From Pseudonocardia sp. ICBG1293 (GTDB taxonomy: Bacteria; Actinomycetota; Actinomycetes; Mycobacteriales; Pseudonocardiaceae), in contig NZ_JAHLEL010000008.1 of the NCBI RefSeq assembly GCF_020131355.1, positions 248,001 through 312,000 on the forward strand: DNA of 64,000 nucleotides, given 5' to 3'. Of the stretch, positions 8,668-16,839 are shown in pieces. Each line of letters starts with the position of its first letter. Position 1 is the first letter of the stretch. The notes under the pieces were generated by a model that was given only the letters and a program-made list of their open reading frames with translations, did not search any database and was not told the origin of the DNA. Both the position numbers and the translations under genes were made by a program.

Positions 8668-10497
8668 GTGGCGGTGCCGGAGGCGGTCGCGCTCGTCGAC
8701 CTGGCCCTCAAGGCGGTGACCGCCTACGACCGCCCCGACCTGGCGCCCCGGCTGCAGCAGGCGAAGGCCCGCCTCACCGACCCGGTCGTGCGGGTGCTGG
8801 TCGTCGGCGAGTTCAAGCAGGGCAAGAGCCAGCTGGTCAACGCGCTGGTCAACGCCACCGTGTGCCCCGTCGACGACGACATCGCCACCGCCGTGCCGAC
8901 GCTCGTGCGCTACGGCGAGGAGACCTCGGTGACCCTGGTGCGCGAGGCACCCGACCCCGGCGGTGCGCCGACCGAGAAGGCCGAGCGGACCGTCGTCGGG
9001 CTGGACCAGCTCGCCGAGCACGTCTCGGAGGCAGGCAACCCGGGCAACCGGGCCCACCTCACCCGCGCCGAGGTCACGCTGCCCCGCAAGCTCCTGCAGA
9101 GCGGGCTGGCCCTCGTCGACACCCCCGGTGTCGGCGGGCTCGGGTCCGCGCACGGCGCCGCGACGATGTCGGCCCTCCCGACCGCGGACGCGGTCCTGCT
9201 GGTCTCCGACGCCAGCCAGGAGTACACCGCCCCCGAGCTGGAGTTCCTGCAGGCCGCGCGCAAGCTCTGCCCGAACGTCGCCTGCATCGTGACCAAGACC
9301 GACCTGTACCCGCACTGGCGCCGCATCGTCGACCTCGACCAGGGGCACCTGCGCTCCGCCCGGATCGACGCCGAGCTGCTGCCGGTCTCCTCGGCGCTGC
9401 GGCTGCACGCGGCCCGCACCCAGGACCTCGACCTCATCGCCGAGTCCGGGTTCCAGGCCCTCACCAGCTTCCTGCTGCGCCGCGTCGTCGGCGCCGCCGA
9501 CGACCTGGACCGCCGCTCCACCAGCCAGGACGTGCTCGTCACCTGCCAGGCCCTGGAGGCCACCATGCGGGCCGAGCTGATGTCGCAGAACGACCCGGAG
9601 AAGGCGGGTCAGCTCGCCCGCGAGCTGGAGGCCGCCCGGTCGCGCGTCGACGGCCTGCGCCAGCGGTCCGCGCGCTGGCAGACCACGCTCACCGACGGCG
9701 TCGCCGACCTCATCGCCGACATCGAGTACGACCTGCGCGACCGGCTGCGCGCGGTCTCCCGCGACGCCGAGCAGCTCCTCGAGGACGCCGACCCGGCCGA
9801 CATCTGGGAACAGTTCGCCGAGTGGTTCCACAAGCAGGTGGCACACGCCGTCGCGCAGAACTTCGTCTGGACGACCGAGCGGGCCCGCTGGCTGGCCGAG
9901 CAGGTCGCCGAGCACTTCGCCGAGGCCGTCGACGTGACGCTTCCCGAGCTGCGCGTCGCGGGCGGCTCGGTGGCCGGCCTGGTGGACCCGCTGGAGATGC
10001 CCGCGGACGAGAAGTTCGGGATCGGGCAGAAGCTGTTCGTCGGCGCCCGCGGCGGGTACGGCGGCCTGCTCATGTTCGGTCTGGCCTCCACCTTCGCCGG
10101 CTTCTTCCTGCTCAACCCCGTCTCGGTCGGCGCCGGTCTGCTGTTCGGCGCCAAGACCGTGCGCGACGAGAAGAAGCGCATGAAGCAGCGTCGTCAGGCC
10201 GACTCCAAGAACGCGGTGCGCCGGCACATCGACGAGGTCACCTTCCAGGTCGGGAAGGACTCCCGGGACAACCTCCGCCGGATCCAGCGCGACCTGCGCG
10301 ACCACTTCACCACCATCGCCGACGAGCTGTCCGAGGCGCTGAAGGAGTCCGTCGCGGCCGCGCAGACGGCGTTGAAGGACGACGTCGAGCGCCAGCAGCG
10401 CGTCGCGGACCTGGAGGCCGAGCTGGAGCGCGTCACCGGCCTCGCCGAGCGGGCCAGGGCGCTGGCCACCGCCGCGGGCACCGGGGGGCCGGCGTGA
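8668..10497 (+). CDS. iniA: IniA-like dynamin-family GTPase
   Basis: The 609-residue protein is a bacterial dynamin-like GTPase. It has the G1 motif GEFKQGKS (residues 47-54), G3 DTPGVGG from 151 and G4 TKTD at 209-212, followed by long helices. A hydrophobic hairpin near 463-495 (LLMFGLASTFAGFFLL, VSVGAGLLFGA) followed by a basic cluster corresponds to the membrane-binding paddle. Mycobacterial IniA (about 640 residues) is reported to remodel or cut membranes and is induced by cell-wall antibiotics. The GTG at 8668 was chosen for its GGGGGGA site; an in-frame GTG at 8617 would add 17 residues. Its stop overlaps the iniC start (GTGA). Confidence 0.85.
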   Translation: MAVPEAVALVDLALKAVTAYDRPDLAPRLQQAKARLTDPVVRVLVVGEFKQGKSQLVNALVNATVCPVDDDIATAVPTLVRYGEETSVTLVREAPDPGGAPTEKAERTVVGLDQLAEHVSEAGNPGNRAHLTRAEVTLPRKLLQSGLALVDTPGVGGLGSAHGAATMSALPTADAVLLVSDASQEYTAPELEFLQAARKLCPNVACIVTKTDLYPHWRRIVDLDQGHLRSARIDAELLPVSSALRLHAARTQDLDLIAESGFQALTSFLLRRVVGAADDLDRRSTSQDVLVTCQALEATMRAELMSQNDPEKAGQLARELEAARSRVDGLRQRSARWQTTLTDGVADLIADIEYDLRDRLRAVSRDAEQLLEDADPADIWEQFAEWFHKQVAHAVAQNFVWTTERARWLAEQVAEHFAEAVDVTLPELRVAGGSVAGLVDPLEMPADEKFGIGQKLFVGARGGYGGLLMFGLASTFAGFFLLNPVSVGAGLLFGAKTVRDEKKRMKQRRQADSKNAVRRHIDEVTFQVGKDSRDNLRRIQRDLRDHFTTIADELSEALKESVAAAQTALKDDVERQQRVADLEAELERVTGLAERARALATAAGTGGPA

Positions 10498-11972
10498 ACG
10501 CACTGACCGAGCAGACCCGTGCGCTGCTGCGCCGCACCCTGGACGCCTACGGCGACTCCCCGCAGGCCGCGGGCTGGCTGCGCCACCACCTCGACCGGTT
10601 CGACGAGCCGCTGCGCGTCGCGATCGCCGGGAAGGTCAAGGCCGGCAAGTCCACGCTGCTCAACGCCCTGGTCGGCGAACGGATCGCGCCCACCGACGCG
10701 GGGGAGTGCACCCGCATCGTCACCTGGTACGCCGACGCGGCCGCGCCGGGCGTACGGATGCACCTGCGCTCGGGCGCGGACCGTCCGCTCACCCTGGCCC
10801 GGCGCGACGGCGCGCTGCAGATCGACCTGCAGGGCACCCGGGTGGAGGACGTCGACCGGCTGCACGTCGACTGGCCCTCCCAGCACCTGCGGCGCACCAA
10901 TCTCATCGACACCCCCGGCATCGGTTCGCTGACCGCCGACGCCGCCGGCCGGGCCGGGGAGTTCCTCACGCCCGAGGACACGCCGTCGCCCGCCGACGCC
11001 GTCGTCTACCTGATGCGCCACCTGCACGCCGGCGACGTGCGCTTCCTCGAGGCCTTCCACGACCGCGGGGTCGCCCGCGCGACCCCGGTGAACACCATCG
11101 CGGTGCTGTCGCGGGCCGACGAGATCGGCGTCGGCCGGCTCGACGCGCTGATCTCGGCCCGCCGGATCGCCCGGCGCTACCGCGGGGACGACAAGCTGCG
11201 CGGGTTGTGCCAGACCGTGGTCGCCGTGGCCGGGCTGCTCGCCGAGACCGCCCGCACCATGCGGCAGGACGAGTACGTCGCGCTCACCGAGCTGGCCGCG
11301 CTCCCGCGGGCCGACGTCGAGGCGCTGCTGCTGTCGGCCGACCGGTTCGGCCGCACCGACCTCGACCGGCCCGACGCCGCCACCCGGATCGCCCTGCTGG
11401 AGCGGTTCGGTCTGTTCGGCGTCCGGCTCGGGACGACGCTGATCCGCCAGGGTGTGAAGGACCCGACCGCGCTGGCCGACGACCTGGTGCGCCGCTCGGG
11501 TCTCGACGAGCTGCGCTCGGTGCTCGACACCCAGTTCTCCGAGCGTCGCGACCTGCTCAAGGCCCGCTCCGCGCTGCTCGCGGTCGACCTGGTGCTCACC
11601 CGCGAGCCCCGTCCCGCGACCGCGTCGCTGCGGGCCGAGGTGGAGCGGATCCTGGCCGGGGCGCACGAGTTCGTCGAGCTGCGCGCGCTGGCCGACCTGC
11701 GGGCCGGGAAGATCGTGTTCCCGCCCGAGGCACTCGCCGACGCCGAACGGCTGCTCGGGGGCGAGGGCGGCTCGGCCGCCGCCCGGCTGGGGCTCGACGG
11801 CACCACGGGCCCGCGCGAGGTGCACGACACGGCCTCCGAGGCGCTGCGCCGCTGGCGACGCCGCGCGGAGAGCCCGCTGACCGGGCGGGCCTCGGCTGAG
11901 GCCGCGCGGATCGTGGTGCGGTCCTGCGAGGGGCTGCTCGCCGAGGCCGCCCGCCCGCACGCCCACCACTGA
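10494..11972 (+). CDS. iniC: IniC-like dynamin-family GTPase
   Basis: The 492-residue protein, almost the length of mycobacterial IniC, is a second dynamin-like GTPase. It has the G1 motif GKVKAGKS (46-53), G3 DTPGIGS from 139 and a degenerate G4 SRAD near 205. The helical stalk-like C-terminal half has no obvious hydrophobic paddle, in contrast to IniA, consistent with a partner role. The GTG start overlaps the iniA stop, implying coupled synthesis of the two GTPases. Its stop codon is separated by only 3 bp from the stop of the convergent regulator gene. Confidence 0.85.
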   Translation: MNALTEQTRALLRRTLDAYGDSPQAAGWLRHHLDRFDEPLRVAIAGKVKAGKSTLLNALVGERIAPTDAGECTRIVTWYADAAAPGVRMHLRSGADRPLTLARRDGALQIDLQGTRVEDVDRLHVDWPSQHLRRTNLIDTPGIGSLTADAAGRAGEFLTPEDTPSPADAVVYLMRHLHAGDVRFLEAFHDRGVARATPVNTIAVLSRADEIGVGRLDALISARRIARRYRGDDKLRGLCQTVVAVAGLLAETARTMRQDEYVALTELAALPRADVEALLLSADRFGRTDLDRPDAATRIALLERFGLFGVRLGTTLIRQGVKDPTALADDLVRRSGLDELRSVLDTQFSERRDLLKARSALLAVDLVLTREPRPATASLRAEVERILAGAHEFVELRALADLRAGKIVFPPEALADAERLLGGEGGSAAARLGLDGTTGPREVHDTASEALRRWRRRAESPLTGRASAEAARIVVRSCEGLLAEAARPHAHH

Positions 11973-11975
11973 GGC

Positions 11976-14582
11976 CTACCCGCGCCCGCCCAGGATCCGG
12001 CGGAGCTCGTCGAGCAGCTCGCTGCGGCCGCCCACCCCGAGGCGCTGGCGCATCCGGGCCACGTGGTGCTCGACCGTCTTCGCCGAGATGAACAGCGCCT
12101 CACCGATCTCGCGCTGCGTGCGTCCCTGCACGACGAGCTCGGCGACCTCCAGCTCCCGCTCGGACAGCAGACCGGACACCGGCTGCTCCGGCGCGACCTC
12201 GGCCGGCGCCGGGGCCGGGGCGGCGGCCGCGGCGGCGCGCTCCTCCGGCTCCGGTCCCGGGCCCTCCGCGGGCCCGGGGTCGGACCCCGACCGCAGGTCG
12301 GTCCCGGCGGCCTGCAGGGCCCGCGCGCAGGCCAGCAGCGCGGACACCGCACGCCGGTCGCCGGTCCGCAGGGCCGCCTGCCCGGCGAGGCGTCCGCCGT
12401 CGAAGGAGAGGCCGACGGCGTGCAGCCCACGGGCTGCGGCCTCGACCTCGGCCGCGTCGACCCGGTCCTCCAGCACACCCACCCAGTGCGGGGCCGCCGT
12501 GGCCATGGCGTGGGCGAAACGGCTGCCGCAGGCGGCGCTCTGCAGCTCGCCGGAACGGGCGCGGGCGGCCTCGACGTCGTCGGTCAGCACCGCGGCCTGC
12601 AACCGCGCCCAGTGCAGCGGGGCGGCCCAAAGCGCGGGCCTGCCGAGCCGGTCGAGCAGCGCGTCGGCCTCGGCGAGGTGCGGGGCCACCCAGCTCTCCT
12701 CCCGCAGCCGCGACGCCGCGGTCACCAGCTCGCCGAGTGGCTGCAGCACGTAGAGGTCGACCGGGTGGCGGACGATCGCCTGCCGGGCCCGGGTCCAGGA
12801 CCGCATCAGCCCGCCGAGGTCGGACTGACGACGGGCGATCGCGACCTGCAGCGCGGCGGCGAGGAACTCGTCGCGCGGTTCGAGGGGGCCGTCGCCGGCG
12901 TCGACCGCGGCGAGCCGCTCCGAGGCCGTCCCGGTCGCGCCGCGCAGCAGCGCGATCCAGCCGAGCAGCAGCCGGTGCCGGGCGCGGGCCGGTGCCCCGC
13001 CGAGCCCGGTGTGCAGGGCGCGGTCCAGCACGGACGCGGCGACGTCGAACTCCCCGGTGTGCACCGCCACCAGTGCGGCGAGCGCGGCCGGGGTGTCGGG
13101 GAGCAGCGCGGCGCCGTGCGCGGTCTCCAGCAGCCCGGCGGCACGGGCGAGACCCGACAGCGCGGCGGTGGGCGATCCCTCGACCGAGTCGAGCACACCG
13201 CGGGCGGTGAGGTCGTCGGCACCGTCGACGAGGGTGGGCGCGCGACCGGCGACGAAGCCGGTGCCACCGGTCTCGACGACGGCGCGGGCCTCCTCCAGCG
13301 CACCGGTCCCGACCAGGACGGGGACGGCCGCCGCCGGCGGGCGCTCCCCGGACACCGCGGCGGTCCACCGGTAGAGCTCCGCGCTGCGCGCCAGCAACCC
13401 CCGCCGGGCGAGGACGGCGGCCGCGACGGATCCGGCGCGGACGGCGTCCTCGGCCTCGACGGCGTCGGTCGCCGACAGCACCGAGTCGGCGTGGCCGAGC
13501 GCGCCGTCGAGGTCCCCGGCGACCAGGTGCGCCTGCGCCCGCGGCGCGGCGACGGTCAGCGGGGGTGCCCCCGCGGCGACGGCCTCGGCGTAGAACCGGA
13601 CCGCGTCCGGACTCTCCGCGCGGGCCGCCTCGGCCGCGGCGGCGGTGAACACCGCGGCGGTCCGCTCGCCGGTGGCCCCGGAACCGCGCAGGGTGCGGGC
13701 GACGGCGAGCACGCTCCCGCCGCGGTCGAGCTCGATCTCGGCGAGGTGGCGGCGCAGCTCGGCCCGCCGGGCCGGCGCGACCCGGGTGCGGATCGACTCG
13801 GCGACCAGCGGGACGACCCGGCCGTCCGGCGTGCAGAGACCGGCGGCGATGGCCCGGCCGGACAGCTCGTCGAGCTCGGCGATCTCGGCGCCGACGCCGA
13901 CGCCCGCCGCGTCGGAGATCCCGAGCAGGGGGACGAGCACCTCGCCGTCGACCGGGGCGCCGAGCGCGAGCGCGGTCACCAGCTCGACCACCCGGGGGTC
14001 CTCGGCGTCGACGGCGTAGCCGATCTGCTCGGCCAGATGGGGTGGCACCGGGCCGCCGACCCGGCCGTGGGCGAGCAGCCGGTCGACCAGTACCGGGGAA
14101 CCCGCGGAGCGCTCGGCCACGACCCGGACGGCCTCATCGGAGATCCGCACCCCGACGACGCGGGCGGCCCGGGCGGCGATCCCGGCGGCGTCCAGCGCGC
14201 CCAGGACCAGCGGGGGCGCGGCGGCGGCCAGGGTCGCGCCGAGCCGGGCCAGTGCACGGCTCCGGAGCCACGGCCGGAACGCGACGACCAGGCGGGCGTC
14301 CGGGAGGCCGGCGCGCCCGCGCAGCTCGGACAGTTCGTCGTCACCCAGCTCGTGGGCGTCGTCGACGACCGTCACGTCCTGCCCGGCGCCGGCGTCGGCC
14401 CACGTCCGGGTGAGCTCGCGCAGCACGGTGGACTTGCCCGCCCCGGCCGGGCCGGTGACGGCGACCAGGCGCGGTGCCGCCGGATCCTCGGCGACCGCCC
14501 GGACCAGTGCCACCGAGGCGGGGGACCCGGCCAGCGGGCCGGCCTGCGCCGCGGGGGTGGGGGACGTCGTCGGTGCCGCCAT
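11976..14582 (-). CDS. IniR-like LuxR/MalT-type ATP-dependent transcription regulator
   Basis: The 868-residue protein has an N-terminal AAA/STAND ATPase module with Walker A GPAGAGKST (44-52) and Walker-B-like VTVVDDAHEL. A long helical-repeat middle follows. The C-terminal LuxR-type HTH (LLSERELEVAELVVQGRTQREIGEALFISAK split across residues about 800-850, ending in RQRLGVGG) completes a MalT/LAL layout. In Mycobacterium a regulator of this class, IniR, adjoins iniBAC and activates it. The position here, convergent with iniC, supports that role. The ATG at 14582 is chosen because upstream codons run through a repeated palindrome. The ligand cannot be read from sequence. Confidence 0.8.
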   Translation of the reverse strand: MAAPTTSPTPAAQAGPLAGSPASVALVRAVAEDPAAPRLVAVTGPAGAGKSTVLRELTRTWADAGAGQDVTVVDDAHELGDDELSELRGRAGLPDARLVVAFRPWLRSRALARLGATLAAAAPPLVLGALDAAGIAARAARVVGVRISDEAVRVVAERSAGSPVLVDRLLAHGRVGGPVPPHLAEQIGYAVDAEDPRVVELVTALALGAPVDGEVLVPLLGISDAAGVGVGAEIAELDELSGRAIAAGLCTPDGRVVPLVAESIRTRVAPARRAELRRHLAEIELDRGGSVLAVARTLRGSGATGERTAAVFTAAAAEAARAESPDAVRFYAEAVAAGAPPLTVAAPRAQAHLVAGDLDGALGHADSVLSATDAVEAEDAVRAGSVAAAVLARRGLLARSAELYRWTAAVSGERPPAAAVPVLVGTGALEEARAVVETGGTGFVAGRAPTLVDGADDLTARGVLDSVEGSPTAALSGLARAAGLLETAHGAALLPDTPAALAALVAVHTGEFDVAASVLDRALHTGLGGAPARARHRLLLGWIALLRGATGTASERLAAVDAGDGPLEPRDEFLAAALQVAIARRQSDLGGLMRSWTRARQAIVRHPVDLYVLQPLGELVTAASRLREESWVAPHLAEADALLDRLGRPALWAAPLHWARLQAAVLTDDVEAARARSGELQSAACGSRFAHAMATAAPHWVGVLEDRVDAAEVEAAARGLHAVGLSFDGGRLAGQAALRTGDRRAVSALLACARALQAAGTDLRSGSDPGPAEGPGPEPEERAAAAAAPAPAPAEVAPEQPVSGLLSERELEVAELVVQGRTQREIGEALFISAKTVEHHVARMRQRLGVGGRSELLDELRRILGGRG

Positions 14583-14600
14583 CCTCGTCCGCCCCTCCGG

Positions 14601-14626
14601 TCGCCCGATCGGGTCGCCCGATCGGG
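14601..14626. promoter_or_regulatory. Tandem 13-bp repeat, each unit carrying a 10-bp palindrome
   Basis: TCGCCCGATCGGG occurs twice with no spacer (14601-14613 and 14614-14626). Each copy contains the perfect palindrome CCCGATCGGG. The repeat lies 19 bp upstream of the regulator start and about 60 bp upstream of the divergent cytidylyltransferase gene. It is a good candidate operator, possibly for autoregulation by the LuxR/MalT-type protein, although two direct half-sites on the same helical face are not proven. Confidence 0.45.
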
Positions 14627-14688
14627 GACGGCCGAGGCTATCGGGTGCGGCGTCCGGTTCCCCCGCCGGACCCGGCAGGATCACCGGA

Positions 14689-15321
14689 GTGCGTGAACAC
14701 GTGTGGGCCGTCGTACTGGCGGGTGGCCGCGGGCTCCGCTACGGCAGGCTGAAGCAGTTCGACGAGCTGGCCGGCTCCCGGCTGGTCGACCACACCGTCG
14801 CCGCCGCGCGGCGCACCTGCGACCGGGTCGCCCTGGTGCTGCCGTCCGGTGTGGACTGGGACGGGGAGCCGGTCGACGCGCTCGCCGTCGGCGGGGACCA
14901 CCAGTCGGAGTCCCTGCGGGCCGGGCTGGCCGTCGTACCCGGCGGGGCGACGATCCTGGTCCTCGCCGACCCCGCGCACCCGCTCGCCGTCGACCGGATC
15001 TTCACCGACGTCGTCGACGCCGTGCGGGCGGGCTCCGACGGGGCGGTGCCGGTGGTCCCGCTGCTGGAGGTCGTGCAGCGGGTGCGCGACGGCGTCGTCG
15101 TCGACACCCTCCCCAAGCAGGACGCGGTGGTCACGCAGTCGCCGCAGGCGTTCCGCGCGGACGTACTGCGCGCCGCGCACGCCGACGCGCCCCGGCCGGT
15201 GGAGAACTCCGGGATGCTCGCCGCGCTCGGCCACCGTGTCGTGACGGTGCCGGGGGACCCGGCGAACCTGCACGTGGCGAGCCCGGAGGACCTGGCCGTC
15301 GTCCGGCGCCTGGTCGGATGA
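14689..15321 (+). CDS. IspD/TarI-family nucleotidyl (cytidylyl) transferase
   Basis: The 210-residue protein has the nucleotide-binding signature LAGGRGLRYGRLKQF at residues 10-24, with the Arg and Lys used for CTP. The internal segment LADPAHPLA occupies the place of the DAARP motif, and VTQSPQAFR lies in the C-terminal half. This fold transfers CMP to 2-C-methylerythritol 4-phosphate (IspD, isoprenoid pathway) or to ribitol phosphate (TarI). The DAARP motif is altered to DPAHP and the protein is shorter than typical IspD, so it may be a paralogue rather than the main IspD. The GTG start at 14689 is chosen by alignment of the first strand. Confidence 0.7.
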   Translation: MREHVWAVVLAGGRGLRYGRLKQFDELAGSRLVDHTVAAARRTCDRVALVLPSGVDWDGEPVDALAVGGDHQSESLRAGLAVVPGGATILVLADPAHPLAVDRIFTDVVDAVRAGSDGAVPVVPLLEVVQRVRDGVVVDTLPKQDAVVTQSPQAFRADVLRAAHADAPRPVENSGMLAALGHRVVTVPGDPANLHVASPEDLAVVRRLVG

Positions 15322-15350
15322 GCGTGCTCCTCGCCCACACCCCCCGTCCC

Positions 15351-15411
15351 GGTTCGCACGAGCGGGCCGTTCGTCCCGAAGGTTCGTACGAGGGGCCCGC
15401 TCGTGCGAACC
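15351..15411. terminator. 18-bp perfect inverted repeat between convergent genes
   Basis: GGTTCGCACGAGCGGGCC (15351-15368) is complementary to 15394-15411, and three further G-C pairs extend the stem outward. The 25-base loop contains GGTTCGTACGAGGGGCCC (15381-15398), a diverged direct copy of the left arm. It sits between the IspD-like gene and the convergent methyltransferase gene, so it can serve both as terminator. The internal repeat makes it look like an actinobacterial intergenic repeat unit. Confidence 0.6.
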
Positions 15412-15481
15412 GGGCGGGGTGGGCGCGGGGCGGGCGGGCGCGGGGCGGGCGGGCGCGCGGTGGGGCGGGCGCGGGCGCGGG
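15412..15481. repeat. G-rich tandem repeat tract
   Basis: Units of about 15 bp built from GGGCGCGGGGCGGGC recur several times, giving at least eight runs of three or more G on the plus strand. The tract lies directly after the 18-bp hairpin and ends at the methyltransferase stop codon. It could form G-quadruplex structures or simply be a slippage-prone simple repeat. Confidence 0.5.
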
Positions 15482-15482
15482 G

Positions 15483-16670
15483 TCAGACGGCGAGCAGCTC
15501 GGTGGCGGTCAGGCCCAGCTCGTCGAGGGTGGCGCGCACCTCGCCGGTGTAGACCGGGTTCATCAGCAGCACCGACCGTGGAGGTGCGTCGAGCAGGTCC
15601 CGGGGCGCGCGGATCGGTAGCCCGAGCCCACCCATGAACCGGCCCTGCAGCCCGGGGTTGATGTCGACGACCGCGCCGACCGCGCCGGTGCCCTGCGCCC
15701 CGCCCTCGACCACGTTGAGAAAGGTCAGCCCCTTCGCCCCGCCGCCCCAGACGATCACCTCGTCACCGGCCGCGGCCCGCTCGCCGAGCCACCCGCGCCA
15801 GCGCCCGACCTGGTCCGACACCCGGGTCGCGAAGTCCCGGCAGGCGCTGCGCAGCGCATCGCGCAGGTGGGGCTCCAGCGCGGGCGTGCCCGGCTCGCCG
15901 TCCGGCCCGGCCTCGGCGACGACGTACTGGTCGGCGTAGGTCAGCCGCACCGCCGGCTCGGCGAAGCCGACACCGGTCAGGAAGGTGCGCATCGTGGCCG
16001 GGGTGAAGTAGGAGCAGTGCTCGTACTGCAGGTCCCAGAACGCGCCCTGGTCGAGGATCCGGCCCAGGTCGGGGACCTCGGCGAGCAGCGCCCGCGCTCC
16101 GCCGCGCCGCAGCCCGGCGTGCAGCTCGGCGCCGAAGACCGCGAGGTCCGGGACGTGCTCCAGGGTGTGCCGGCAGACCAGCGCCGCGGTGCCCGGCTCG
16201 ACCTGGTCACGGGCGAACTCCGCGGGGACGGCGGTGAGCCGGTCGGTCAGCTCCGGGCGGACCCGCTGCGGCACGAAGTGCGGGTCGATCCCGGTCACCC
16301 GGCCCACGCCGGCACCGAGCAGCCCGGCGGCGAAGTCACCGGACCCGCACCCCACCTCGACGACGTGCTCCCCGGCCAGTCCGAACCGCGCCACCCAGTC
16401 CGCGGTGATCTCGGCGGCGTAGGCGGCGAAGCGCGGCGAGTGGTGCTGGGACTCCTCGTGGTCGCCGGTGTAGTCGAGCAGGCCCGGGTCGAAGTCGCGG
16501 TTGAACACCAGCCCGCAGCGCTCGCACAGCACGAGAACCTGGTCCCCGGTGGCGACGGCCCGCGCCGAGACCGGGTCGGCCAGTACCGCGGTGCCGTGCA
16601 CCGGCAGGCCGGTCGCGGAGAAGAACGGGTCGCTCGCGGGCGCGTCGCACGCGGGGCAGCGGTTCAGCAC
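15483..16670 (-). CDS. SAM-dependent C-methyltransferase with N-terminal zinc ribbon
   Basis: The 395-residue protein begins with a zinc-binding domain (CPACDAPA near residue 5 and CERCGL near 50). A SAM-binding motif VEVGCGSGDF follows near 105 and HTLEHVPD near 165. A C-terminal domain has the Rossmann-like VIVWGGGAKG and VVDINPGLQGR segments. This three-domain layout is that of the NDP-sugar C-methyltransferases (NovU/TylC3 type) and related enzymes, which methylate a carbon of a keto-sugar or similar substrate. No sugar biosynthesis genes are adjacent, so the substrate is unknown. Confidence 0.8.
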   Translation of the reverse strand: MLNRCPACDAPASDPFFSATGLPVHGTAVLADPVSARAVATGDQVLVLCERCGLVFNRDFDPGLLDYTGDHEESQHHSPRFAAYAAEITADWVARFGLAGEHVVEVGCGSGDFAAGLLGAGVGRVTGIDPHFVPQRVRPELTDRLTAVPAEFARDQVEPGTAALVCRHTLEHVPDLAVFGAELHAGLRRGGARALLAEVPDLGRILDQGAFWDLQYEHCSYFTPATMRTFLTGVGFAEPAVRLTYADQYVVAEAGPDGEPGTPALEPHLRDALRSACRDFATRVSDQVGRWRGWLGERAAAGDEVIVWGGGAKGLTFLNVVEGGAQGTGAVGAVVDINPGLQGRFMGGLGLPIRAPRDLLDAPPRSVLLMNPVYTGEVRATLDELGLTATELLAV

Positions 16671-16839
16671 CGGGCGAGACTAGCGACCCGGCGTCACCCG
16701 TCCGTGCGTGCTGTCCGTCGCACGGGGAACCCGGGAACGCCGGGCGTCCGGCTGCGCGGAGGCCCGGGACCGACCACCGTCGGCGCCCCGGCCACGGTGC
16801 CCGGCCCCGGCACGGCCGGCGGCACCGGCCGGACGGTCC

